Source: Hyaloscypha bicolor E
Lineage: Eukaryota; Ascomycota; Leotiomycetes; Helotiales; Hyaloscyphaceae
Length of the DNA: 64,000 bases
NCBI RefSeq assembly: GCF_002865645.1
Contig: NW_020194684.1
Span: 5,681,952-5,745,951, forward strand
Direction: 5' to 3'
Both the position numbers and the translations under genes were made by a program. The notes under the pieces were generated by a model, which was not told the origin of the DNA, made no database searches, and was given only the letters and a program-made list of their open reading frames with translations. Shown piece after piece: positions 14,628-24,945 of the stretch. How positions within the stretch are numbered: the stretch's first letter is position 1; the number at the start of each line of letters is the position of its first letter.

Positions 14628-15939
14628 ATGCGATTTACGATGTTCAGAATGGAGATCGAGGAAGATAATCACAACCCAGGCCATATGCATCCACCACCCG
14701 CTTTCCCCGTACATTTGAGCGCACCATCTTCCAACTGCCACAACAACTTCGGTGGTGTCCGACACGGATTCAACAGCGGCTCCAATCGCACATCCCCATA
14801 TCCTCAAGTGCTTGTATCGAATTCAGATGAGCATCCATACCATCTGCCTCCAATGCGTTTAGTCCCAAGTGATCCCTGTCTTGATTGCAGACTTCCGGTA
14901 AGTAAGCTGTTATCCTCGTCCTAAAAATGTTGACTAGAAGGCTCCTATGTCGAAAGTTTCAAATCTCCCCTTTTTTTGAATCATTTCTGACTTGATACAG
15001 AATTTACGGGAAGAGGAGGTGCCAACTCCCGCTTCATCACAAGCCTCTAGTGAAGATACGATCTGTATGGCCCCGAACTCCATGCAGCAGGACCCGCTAT
15101 ACATCGAATATCACCACCGCGCGAGACACAACTTGCCCTTCCGAAGCTCCGTTCTAGAAATCGAACTCGCTGAAGCTGCCTACAACGTCGTGGATCAGTA
15201 TGCGAGAGTAGCGATCAATGACCTTCTGAATGCGGAGCCACCAACTGAAAATCAATGGCCAAAAGGACACCGCATTTCGGGGGCCAACAACGCCAGCACC
15301 AATTTCAATGAATCTGGACGAGCTAGAACAATTTCCTCGATTTCGTCTATGTCCATCAGCTCACTTGCCACCGTTCATCCCGCGCTGAGCATTGCCGAAG
15401 AATGCGTGTCTCTCATTGCCAACTTGTACTACACCTGCAGGGAAGCCACGGACTCGTATATCTCCACGCTTCGCCCCGCCCGTCGTCATTCTTCTTGCTC
15501 TACCCGATATCACCACCACCCTTACAGCCAGTCCCAGCGTCCTGGACAACAAGCTCACCAAGGTAGATCACCAACACTAATGGACAACATCTCCACAATC
15601 TGCACTCACCTCTGGCGAAAAGCAAGGAGCGATGTCCTAGCTCCGCGCAGAGAGGAGGCAAAAGCAGTACGGGATATGCGTGATTTGTATGCTTGGGGCG
15701 AAATTATTTCCCGTGTTTCTCAGAGTGAGGGTCTTGATGGGAATGGTATGGAGTGGGAAAGTGCTATGGGTAGTTTTGACAGCGGTGGTGGGAGTGATGT
15801 CTGGGCCATGGTGGGAGAGGCGGGGAATAATTTGTGTGAGTGGTTGGGGAATTACGAGGCTTTGCTCGTTTGTAATGGAGTTGTGAGGGAACTGAGAAGG
15901 TTGAAAGAGAAGCAAGGTGGTGGAGGGAGCGCCGAGTAG
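14628..15939 (+). CDS. uncharacterised protein (hydrophilic, His/Ser-rich)
   Basis: Two exons (14628-14897, 15001-15939) join in phase 0 to 402 residues; the intron has GTAAGT and CAG ends. I do not recognise the family. The N-terminal third is Pro/His/Asn-rich and ends in DPCLDCRLP. The middle holds a predicted helix-rich domain starting at FRSSVLEIELAEAAYNVVDQYA and a serine run TISSISSMSISSL. A second helical region includes DNISTICTHLWRKARSD and the end EALLVCNGVVRELRRLKEK. There is no signal peptide or membrane helix. The two blocks of conserved-looking helices suggest a real, probably nuclear or cytosolic protein. A second in-frame ATG at 14640 is an alternative start. Confidence 0.75.
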
Positions 15940-17064
15940 TTTAGGTGTATTTTGTAGGGAGCTGGAGTCTTACACCGGCTGAACCTTTTGCTTTTGCAGA
16001 CGAAATATTGGAATGCAAAACTCAGATCAACCGAAAGTTCCTCATTTTGTTTTTTTGTAGTTCAGTCCTAGATTATCTGACGTTTTTATGCACTTCGCCT
16101 AGAAAGGTGTAATTTGTATTTTCCAAAACGTTGGCTGGCAACCTCTTTACGAAACTTAAAAACGGCCCACAGAGATAATTTTAGTTTTTCTGAGAATTCG
16201 GGACTATTTAAAGCATAAATTGCATTTTCTTTCACTTTTTCTAGCCTTGTTAGTGAAAGTACCTCGGCCTAGGAGTCCAAGAGATCTCGTCGCTCCAATA
16301 CTTTCAACATAACTTTACTTCTGCTGCCGTCCAACAATCCGAAGACAATCCGCGATGTCGAAGAAAGAGGAGCCAAGGCCAAATATCTGTCTCTGAGAAA
16401 AGCGCCTCCGTCTTATCTTCTTTGCCCTCCAGTGAATGGTGTTCCTAGAGAATTTGTTGCACATCGCCCTGGCATATGCGTGGGACATTGAGACTACGGA
16501 CTGTGCGCCCCCTATCAGTCAAAAGCAAATTTAATCTAGCTAAAGCCTCTCTCATAATGTAGCCTTTTCACAAGTGTTGCACATTTTCCGCTGTATCCAA
16601 TGTATCCAGCATCACTATAAACATTGATATTATTTTCATCTCATATATTAAGATAACAGGAGTTGGGAGTAAATAGCAGTCGGGTATTGGTGCCAATCTC
16701 TCCATTGTACCCAAAATTTTGGTACAATGTGATTGTTTTGGAGCAATATCGATAAGATGAATATTTGAGAACAGGGGTTATGAAATTTATCAGACAAGCT
16801 CTTCTTTTTTTGTTAAATTCAACTCTCGCTTCTGCTCCCACAAAGTCATTTCACTTTGATATCACTACTCTCCATTGTTTATTTCCCAAGTGCAAATCAA
16901 TCCAAGTCCTCCTTATCTGATTTGTAGTTATCATTCTGCCCAAGCTAGTATACAGTTAGCAGCTGAGGTCAGATTTTACCATTCTTGGCTTTGTAGATCT
17001 CCACTTCTTCCACAAGTCAACTTCAACCACATTTCGAACTACAACTGTCTGGAGCTTTTTTGCA
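15940..17064. other. intergenic region upstream of the flavin monooxygenase
   Basis: About 1.1 kb, rather AT-rich, with no supportable gene. It holds the 3' end of the preceding gene and the promoter of the monooxygenase. Confidence 0.45.
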
Positions 17065-18805
17065 ATGGCTCCGATCAAGTCAATTGCCATTATCGGCGCC
17101 GGGCCAGCTGGGGCAATATGTATCGATGCGCTCGCTCAGGAGCAGGAGTTTGACACAATCCGAGTCTTTGAACGGAGGGAAAAGGCTGGGGGCTGCTGGT
17201 CTGCCATTTGTTCCAATCACGAAAGAAAGCTCTGATGGATTATAGGATTGAGGATCCTGAAGCCCATGTCCAGCAACTTCCGAATTTTGAGAAGCTTGCT
17301 GCTCGCACCCCAGATGAGACACTGCCAATCCCATCAAAACTGCCAGCTGTAACTCCTCACAATACTCAATACCGGTATTCTGAGACCTCGATTTATCCAA
17401 CTTTGGAGACAAATATTGACGCTTTTGCAATGTCATTCTCTCAAGAGCCATTCCCAGAAGAGAGGACCCCATTGAATATCCAAAGACATGGAGTTAACTC
17501 GCCCTTTCGACATTGGAAAACTGTGGAGCGCTACCTACAAGACCTACTGAATAGACATGGATACCAAGGTTGGGTATCATACAACACGACAGTCGAATTG
17601 GTTCATAAAGATAAGGAGACCGGGAAATGGATCCTAACTCTCAGGCAGCCGCTTGAACACGGGAAAGAAGACAAATGGTGGACAGAGACTTTCGACGCTG
17701 TGGTGGTCGCTGCAGGTCACTATACAGTCCCATATATTCCTCTGACACCTGGTCTTGCAGAGCTCGCCCAGGACTTCCCAGGAAGCGTCGAACACAGCAA
17801 AGCCTGGAGGAATCCAGAAAAGTACCGCAACAAGAGAACAGTCACTGTTGGGGCATCGATCTCCGGGCCAGACATAGCATACGCACTTGCTGATGTCGCT
17901 GAAACCCCCCTGCATTGCGTGGTAAGGGGGAAATACCATCCCTACTTCTTCGACTTCGCCTTCCAACACCCAAACATCCTTCGCCGCCCACCGATCACCC
18001 ATATTATCTCAAATCGGGAAACAGATGAGCGAACAATATTTTTCGAAGATGGGACGAAATTGGAAAAGGTTGATCACATCATCTTTGGCACAGGCTATAC
18101 TTGGACGATGCCTTTCTTCCCCAAACTCGCCAAAACGATTCGCAACAATCGTCTTCCAAACCTCTACCAACATGTCTTCTGGCAGGAAGACCCTACTCTC
18201 TGTTTTGTTGGTGCGATATCCGCTGGGTAAATCTCTATTTCTCAGAGTATTGATTCTCATTTCACACGCTGTCCTGCGAGCTGTTACTCCATGGCCATGT
18301 CTTTGAAGTCAAATAGTCATAGAAGCAATTATCTCAACCCGCAACTCAGCTCTTGAAGGCAATACTAATCCCAGATTCTGAAAACAGGTTTACATTCAAG
18401 ATCTTCGAATGGCAAGCTGTCCTCGCAGCTAGATTCCTAGCAGGTCGAATCACCCTCCCCCCACTCAGTGAGCAAATCAAATGGGAAGAGGACCGAATCG
18501 CCTACAAAGGAGACGGCGTCCCATTCACAGCTCTGTACCCAGATTTTGAAGAGTATTTCGAGGAATTGCGGGCAATGGCTGGGGAGCCGACGGACGGGAA
18601 AGGAAGACCTTTGCCTAAATTTTGCAAGTGGTGGAGACAGGGGTTTGATAGTGCTCATTTGTCGAGGATCGCGATGTGGAAGAGGGGGAATGAGGAGGCG
18701 AGAGAGAGGACTAGGAGGGAGAAGGAAGGAGTTAGTGTAAAGGATGGCTTTTTGAAACCTGCATCTGAGCCAAGTAGCTTGCCTATTGTTGGGGATCTTG
18801 TTTAG
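17065..18805 (+). CDS. flavin-containing monooxygenase (FMO/class B)
   Basis: Three exons (17065-17198, 17246-18226, 18388-18805) give 510 residues. FMO-type enzymes use FAD and NADPH to oxygenate nucleophilic N, S or carbonyl substrates. Seen: the FAD-binding GAGPAG at residues 11-16, the fingerprint FPGSVEHSKAW near residue 221 (FxGxxxHxxxW/Y), and the NADPH-binding VGASISGPDIAYAL near residue 245. The late segment IIFGTGYTWTMPFF matches the FMO ATG-containing block. Intron 1 (47 nt) was placed so that GGCW joins IEDPEAHVQ. The C-terminal half is helical and rich in Arg and Glu. No biosynthetic genes flank it, so a detoxification or catabolic role is as likely as secondary metabolism. Substrate unknown. 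Confidence 0.9.
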
Positions 18806-19113
18806 AGTAGTACTTTACTTAACTGAAATTGGGACTCTGAATGACTTCACTTTCTATCTCAGCTTTTGAAGCGACAAAGTTATTAATAACACGGTCAGTA
18901 TGTATTATCAGAGCAAGAGTTCGAAACACTCCGATGCTCCAAAATATAGCAAACTAAGATTGACGGTAGCCACACCCCAACGGTAAACAGCCTCCTTCCC
19001 GCGGAAAACCAGATACCAACTCCCATGGATGTGAACCCAACATTTAAGTTAATACAGGTGTGCAGCCGCCACACTTCATTGAAACGCGTTGAATGCAAAG
19101 CACCAAGCCCAGA
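18806..19113. other. convergent 3' intergenic region
   Basis: About 300 bp between the stop codons of the monooxygenase and the GPCR gene. It should hold both 3' UTRs. Nothing else is seen. Confidence 0.4.
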
Positions 19114-20418
19114 TTATTTATTCTCATCGCTGCCAGAATTCCCCCTCCTGAAGACTCCACGCCACTGCAACCACGTATTTTCGTTGAAGCCATAAACCAG
19201 GGCGTCTGCAAAGCCTTGGATAACGATGCAAGACTATTTCAGTTAATTTGAATCAAACATGATGAAGGAACGCACCCTACCTTATCAACGGTTCCAATTG
19301 CGAACGGTGCCGATTTGCCAGTCGTGGCTTGGTAAATCCTGATTGTTGTGGGAATCGTCCATATTAACATATAGACAAGAGGATAAGTCATCATTTGATA
19401 TGATACCTGTTCCCAGTCAGTAGGGTTAGAAGGATGGGGAGAATTACATACCCTCTTCAAAACAGGCGACGCTCTTCCTATTCTGGTATTCCTCGGTGCA
19501 ACTTGTCCTCGACGCTCACAATCCTCTTCAGCACTTGAAGACATGTTCATAGCCGAGGACCCCGTCTGCAAACTACCAATGCCATCTTCGTCGAAAGACA
19601 TGAATCGGTTGTGGGCCGTGTGGATGATGAAGTATAGTCTGATGTAAAGAGCGAGGATGGTGACGATTATTAGCCAGCGGGGGATGAAGTTGACGAGGAG
19701 GCGAATTCGATCGGAGGTGAACCAACACCCTTCTTTCTATCAGTATGGATGATTGTGGAGGGATTAAAGGGGACATACAAGCTCCAATATCGCCATAGCC
19801 TACGATGCCAAGTCCTATTGCTGCCCAAAGAATGGACAAGAACCACGGGAGACCCCATACTACCGCTTTGTGGTCTTGGATCCAACTCGACTGATGCCTG
19901 TGGTTTGCCAGAATTAAGTATGTGCAAACAGCAATCGTAAGAACCCAATAATCGGCTCGAGGGAAGTCAGCAGGCGCGTTTGGAGTATGTGCAGTTGATA
20001 GATCAAGACATACTTTGCACCACAAAAACTTGGATACTGAAACCATTGAAGCTGCAAAATGTCTTCATCTCGGGCTTGCCAATATTGTGGCCTGAAAGGT
20101 TCACTGCAGATGAGGATAGAAAGTTTATAGCCATCCAGAAATCACTTGTTGCAAGTCCTCTGATGCGCTATCAGCTAATTTCCAAAGAAGAACTGAGGAT
20201 ACTTCAATTTACAAGATCAACTGATGTCGAAAACTCCGCAAAGGTTTGAAAAGCTGGATATGTTAGACTGGCCTGAGTGCTAAACTTTTCTTTAAACTAA
20301 CCAAAAAGCTTAGAATAATCCATCCTGCTCCAAGGGCGCTCAAAATAGAAACAGTAAGAATGACGGAATTCAAAACATGGATATTCTGAGGTGATGTCGG
20401 GGCCGAAAGCACACCCAT
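19114..20418 (-). CDS. cAMP-receptor-like G-protein-coupled receptor
   Basis: Seven exons (20418-20302, 20253-20213, 20159-20014, 19955-19779, 19729-19452, 19406-19281, 19233-19114) give 334 residues. The family is the fungal class related to the Dictyostelium cAMP receptors (GprC/Gpr-CAR-like). These signal through heterotrimeric G proteins at the plasma membrane. Seen: seven hydrophobic helices starting at SVILTVSILSALGAGWIILSF, then FRHQLILGLATSDFWMAINF and DYWVLTIAVCTYLILAN. These are followed by GLPWFLSILWAAIGLG, GAWCWFTSDRIRLLVNF-IPRWLIIV, and a polar third loop rich in Ser and Arg. Helices VSYQMMTYPLVYMLIW and QGFADALVYGFNEN complete the bundle. The start ATG at 20418 is the first in frame and gives a short extracellular N-terminus; an upstream ATG exon near 20816 is possible but unneeded. 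Confidence 0.87.
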
Positions 20419-23400
20419 TTTCCCTCGACGACAGTGTAAAGATATAAATGAAAGAAACCGCCAGTTATGAACGACATTATGACGAACTTTCCTCTACTAT
20501 AAGAGTGCCCAAGGAGACTGATAGCTGGCCGTCTCTTATCGCAAATCGACCCTTTTCCTGGCAAAAGAAAGATACAGCTGTAGCCAGATACCGTTTCACG
20601 GGTGCGAATACTACCAGAAAAGACTCCGCGCACCCAGCTTATCATGAGGAGTACATCGAGCGAAAAAGTAAAGATATCTTCAAGCTCAAGGGGCTTATCT
20701 GTGGATGAGGAAGTATAAAAAGACGTTATTTGATGTGGCTTGCCGGTTTCTGAACTGCAGCCAGAGAGGAAGGAGGTTGTTCCAACATACCTGGTCACTA
20801 CCGCGGAGGGTGTCACCATTGGAGCAGAGGAATCAGGGGAAGACACGCCACAACGTGGAACGACCCCTCGGCCAGAGACTCCGGCCTCGAATGTATTTGG
20901 ATATGAAAGTAATCAAAGTGCACTTTGGAGAGGCTCTCTTGGTGTTGAAAATTGAATGGAAATCACCATTCCAAGACTTCCACCCTCCGGCTCTTTGAGA
21001 TGAGATAGCGGATGTATGCAGCGTACTTCTAACATTGAGGAACCCACGGGTACTATCGATTCCTACCAAAATGTGGATAATTGAAGAGTTGCGGGTTCTT
21101 GGCCCCACCGCCTCCAGGTATCAAGTTTTGTGGGATATCCGAATCGCCGTTCCAGAGCGTGGGGATGAGCTGATCTCCGCGGAACCAAACATGATTTGCA
21201 TGAAATCTCGACTGTGGGGGTGGCCATGATTTGCCCGTGATTGCTAAAAGAAAAAGAAAAACCTTATTCGGCAGTGGCATCCGACACGTGATCGAGGAGT
21301 GGCAACTCATATCTTTTTCGAGTCTCGAAGCTATTCTTGGTAGGAATGATCCTCCCTAATTAAGGACGCTCAGGTCTCTTCTTCCATTTCTTGGAGTGGG
21401 TATTTTCCGTTGATCGTCCCTTTCCGAGCAATCTGGGAAGGCACAAATTCACTCTTGGTGGGGAAGGACAATCGTACTCGGAAAAAGCAGTCAACGCTGT
21501 CCATTTATCTGGGCTGGGATTCTAATGTACGGGAGTTTCTGGGACATCTAAAGGGAGCAGTCTTCAAACGTACAATAATAAAAGTGAACATTTAGAGAGA
21601 AGCTTTTGCAATGACCAACTTCAATCAGGGCATTGAATTGAGTGCCGCATTTTATGTCAACAAGGAGCAGCTCGTTTGTTGAATTCGGCCAGACTAAAAG
21701 TTTAACATCTGGAAACTTGGAGCACCTCGGTTCTCGGCACTATTATTAGTCTGTCCTAAACCTCCGTGAGAAATAAACATTTAGCAAGCCGAATTTCGCC
21801 GAAGTCGAAGTCAAACGCTGCTGTACTCATTCGGCCCTGAATGATGACTGCTTCCAGAAAGCTTAAGTTTTTTAGTCTTGAGCCATCATCAAGATTCAAG
21901 ACCCGACATGAACACGGGGGAAGATCGTAGGTTGCGATTCGTAACTTCGTAAGTAGCTAACGGAGGGACTACCCCTGCTCCCCAGAAAACTAGTTTCTAC
22001 TGAATCGTGGAAAGTCTCACAAATATGGAACTATTTCCGTCGAGACCTCTATGTAATTTGCAGACTTGTATTCAGAGCTGTATCTTAACGTAACCTCTAT
22101 GTCTGAAAGCTATCTAAGATTACAATCTTCTCGTTCGAGCTAGGTTAAACTTTCTTCTTACGTCCTTGCGCTAGCTGAAGTACGCGACTAAATTTACGTG
22201 AGGGTAGCTTAAAGATATTTGAAACTTTTAGGTAGTGTTTCAAAGCCTTGTCTACATAGTCTTGAGCGTGCAGGCAGAGATTGGTACACGATAGCTACGC
22301 TTCTAGTAATACTCGAAAGCATATCATTGTCGATGAACAAAGGCTGAAAAATCTCGCGAACCGCGGCTCTTGACGGAGAGGAAGCCGTCCAAAGACTTTT
22401 GAGGTGTCTGTGCTCAACACTCGCAAAGCTACGGGAGAAGCTGCTTCTCAGCCATGTGTTAGACTTGCCGTCACTTGCTCTCCGCCCCGAATTTGTAGAC
22501 AAGCGGTCAATGCAGTAGCACTTGTAGACTCTTAGTCGGCTACTAACCATTGATGGAGGTCAAAGTGCGGGTCCGAACTGTGCCAGCGAGTACGAAGTTT
22601 CACCATTTCTTCCGCTCTCTAGGAAGACGATCCCCCAAACTTTAAATCAATATCAACGGAACTATAACAGGGCCTTTGGATACACCTTACAAGGGAGATA
22701 CGTATGCTGACCAGCTGTCAAAAGTCGCTGATAAAGTTCGATTGAACATCTGACACGATATCGGAAATCACACATACCCCACTTGCTGAGATGAAGTTAT
22801 AAAGTCATTGAAACGTGGGGGCATGGTCAACTTGGCCTCGTGATGGTCGGATCATAAGAACTCCAGATATTGTCTATCCAAGAAAAAACTTCAAAGGTCA
22901 AACAATCGCCTGCTATAATTTCCCCGCAGAAATATGCAGGCCCGCAGAAAGATGGATTCAAGACCGTCGAGCGTTTGCTTCAAAGTCGACTGATGCCAAG
23001 AGCTCAACACGCGATCTGGAGCCACAGACGCCATGGGTTCCCAAATAAACTTCGTGCATTGCTCAGCAGCTGGTCTGGGTCAGGGCCGTGCGCACGACCC
23101 CGGACTGTGCTAATCCCAAAGCGAAAGATTAAAGATTTGAACCTACGGAGTACTTTTGCAAAACTATGAGGAGAGCAAATATAGGACAAGGAAGAACAGC
23201 AGGAAAGGTGGCCATCACATGCTTCCTGACCGATTGCAGGATTCGATGACGAGGCGTCGATTTGGCGCTCTGTGGACGGCCTATCACTGCAAGCACCGTT
23301 GCACGCAAAGGACGCGGCATGGCTGAACGATTCCGCTGCAGCTGCCCATGGCATGGCAATGCACCCGGACATCCCCCCAACGAGCCCCAAGCCCCAACTA

Positions 23401-23510
23401 AGGTTTGCGAATTGGTTGCTGTGCAGCAGTGCAGCAGCGCAGTAGCTCGATGCGCTTCAAGATGGTATTGGAGACAATGCAGTCCTCGCAGCCGAGTGCA
23501 GGCATCCCTA
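20419..23510. other. gene-poor region upstream of the GPCR
   Basis: About 3.1 kb without a supportable gene. The first few hundred bases are the GPCR promoter and leader. Open frames such as the 113-codon minus-strand one at 22209-22550 show no family similarity. Base composition varies from AT-rich (21600-22300) to mixed. The region looks like intergenic or decayed sequence next to a transposable-element remnant. Confidence 0.45.
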
Positions 23511-23697
23511 CTATCCCCCCCCTTGAATACTTACAGTGGGTCCTGGGATAACACCACTCCTGCACTGACCAACTCAAGGGTGTATGGCCAATAGCGATTC
23601 TGGATAGCACCTGATATTTCCTAGTTGGGGGTTATAAACGAGGTTTCAGGGTGGCGTTACTAAAGGACCCACTGTAAGTATTCAAGGGGGGAGATAG
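23511..23697. mobile_element. MITE-like element with ~46-bp terminal inverted repeats, TA target site
   Basis: The left end (from 23511) and the right end (back from 23697) are inverted repeats. Each begins CTATC, followed by a pyrimidine run and then a perfect 22-bp core centred on GAATACTTACAGTGGGTCC. Similarity decays after about 46 bp. Both ends abut TA (23509-23510 and 23698-23699), as expected of Tc1/mariner-type insertion. At 187 bp it can encode no transposase, so it is a non-autonomous element. Which family mobilised it is an inference. Confidence 0.82.
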
Positions 23698-24563
23698 TAG
23701 CGGCTCATCATGGCTGCCACGCATCACGTCTGACCTACGGAAATCGTTTCCGCCGAATGCTGTGATCTATATCACCACTTATTAACTGAGTCGCCGCGGG
23801 GACAAGACTTTACAATGGTGCACTCGTGTCGCTGAAAGCTTGATTTTCAGCTTCGCAAAAGAGAATGTATGGCCAGCTGGAACTTCGCGAGGATAGCCGA
23901 GGTCTTTTGCCGCCCTTAGATTGTTGCATTGGCGTTGCGGTCGGTGGGTATATAAACTTTTGATATATGCAGCCTGTTCGCGTTCGCAGCATTCTATCAA
24001 CACTTGTCAAGAAACTCTGATGCCTAGCTCGTATCATCAGATTGGCACATGTAACAGTCCACTTTGGTAGGATAAGAGCAGACAATGCCAACGCAGAATC
24101 AAGGCACGCTGAGTGAGTGATTTGAATATTGTTGATTGGATACTCAGTAAGTACACGTCAACCCACAGTCCGTCAACCCTTCGAATTGCTGCAATCCCCT
24201 GAGGTTGCCTCCTAGCTTCCCAACCAACTTTTCCTTATATCCTCCACCGATCGTGTAATCCTTCCATACGTCCACACATTTCCTTCAAGGGATTTTGTCC
24301 GAGACCCAGCTCTCTCCAGTGTAAAATGAAGGGAATGAACTTGTACAGGGAAAGAGTGTAGAACCCTCAAATGTGCCCCAAATTTCCCATCCGTTGACGC
24401 CCCGCTGAAAACCATCATGGACCAATTGTAAACGTGTCGGTCGAAAGTGCTCAAATTCCTCGTGTGATCCAATTCGAAATCTAAAATGTTACCCGAGGCG
24501 CAGCTGAGTGGTGTAGGTTGGGCTCTGCATAGACCCAACCGATGGTGGTCGACATCATGGCTG
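23698..24563. other. intergenic region between MITE and small cysteine-rich gene
   Basis: No supportable gene. The part from about 24200 to 24563 is probably the 3' UTR of the small minus-strand gene. A longer minus-strand open frame covering 24212-24817 lacks an ATG start and overlaps that gene in another frame. Confidence 0.4.
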
Positions 24564-24728
24564 TCAGGAGTTGCACAGAGGGCAATGACCGGGTACCACA
24601 ATGTACCTTTCGTGAGGGCCTCTTGGACATCGATGTTCTCGCTTGCCGTCAACCGATGTTCCAAAGAAGTGAGCCCCTGGATCCATGCATGATGTGTAGA
24701 TGTAGTAGTTTTTCGTATACTCGCACAT
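24564..24728 (-). CDS. small cysteine-rich protein (54 residues, possible zinc-binding knuckle)
   Basis: A single 55-codon frame runs from the ATG at 24728 to TGA at 24564. Residues include MCEYTKNYYIYTSC at the N-terminus, HRCPRGPHERYIVVPG in the middle and CPLC near the end. Four to five cysteines with a CPxC ending resemble the many tiny fungal proteins that start MC..., have an aromatic YxYxxC block, and end in a CPxC knuckle. Their function is unknown. Transcription is supported by a TATATAAAG box at 24937-24945 on the same strand and a consensus intron in the leader (24822-24770: GTGAGT donor, GCTAAC branch site, CAG acceptor). No signal peptide is seen. The coding call rests on composition and gene structure. 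Confidence 0.68.
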   Translation of the reverse strand: MCEYTKNYYIYTSCMDPGAHFFGTSVDGKREHRCPRGPHERYIVVPGHCPLCNS

Positions 24729-24769
24729 CTTGAAGGTAGTATAAATAAATGTGGAGGTAACTGAGGACT

Positions 24770-24822
24770 CTGAAGACTCTTGTTAGCAAGGGCAGGTGCA
24801 CGGTAGAGGCTATTCAACTCAC
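24770..24822 (-). other. predicted 5'-UTR intron of the small cysteine-rich gene
   Basis: Reading the minus strand, GTGAGT at 24822 is followed by a perfect GCTAAC branch site (24787-24782) and a TTCAG acceptor ending at 24770. That makes a 53-nt intron located 41 nt upstream of the ATG. All three splice signals match the consensus seen in neighbouring genes. Confidence 0.65.
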
Positions 24823-24936
24823 CAAGTAGTTGATGAGGCTCGAGTGAAGTGTCACCAAGGGTGTTCGCTAATCAGTACGGGATGAGGAAGAAGAGTACTG
24901 AAGTCGAGTTTGGGCGATTCTTGTCGTTCAGCATGC

Positions 24937-24945
24937 CTTTATATA
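24937..24945 (-). promoter_or_regulatory. TATA box of the small cysteine-rich gene
   Basis: TATATAAAG on the minus strand lies about 115 bp upstream of the leader intron donor and 209 bp upstream of the ATG. The position is suitable for a start site near 24905-24915. Confidence 0.55.

Noticed and set aside
22209..22550. 113-codon minus-strand frame as a transposase or gene fragment
   Set aside because: No transposase, reverse transcriptase or other motif could be seen, and no flanking inverted repeats were found.
24212..24817. 201-codon minus-strand frame
   Set aside because: It starts with TTG inside the predicted leader intron, has no ATG in its first half, and overlaps the better-supported small cysteine-rich gene in another frame.
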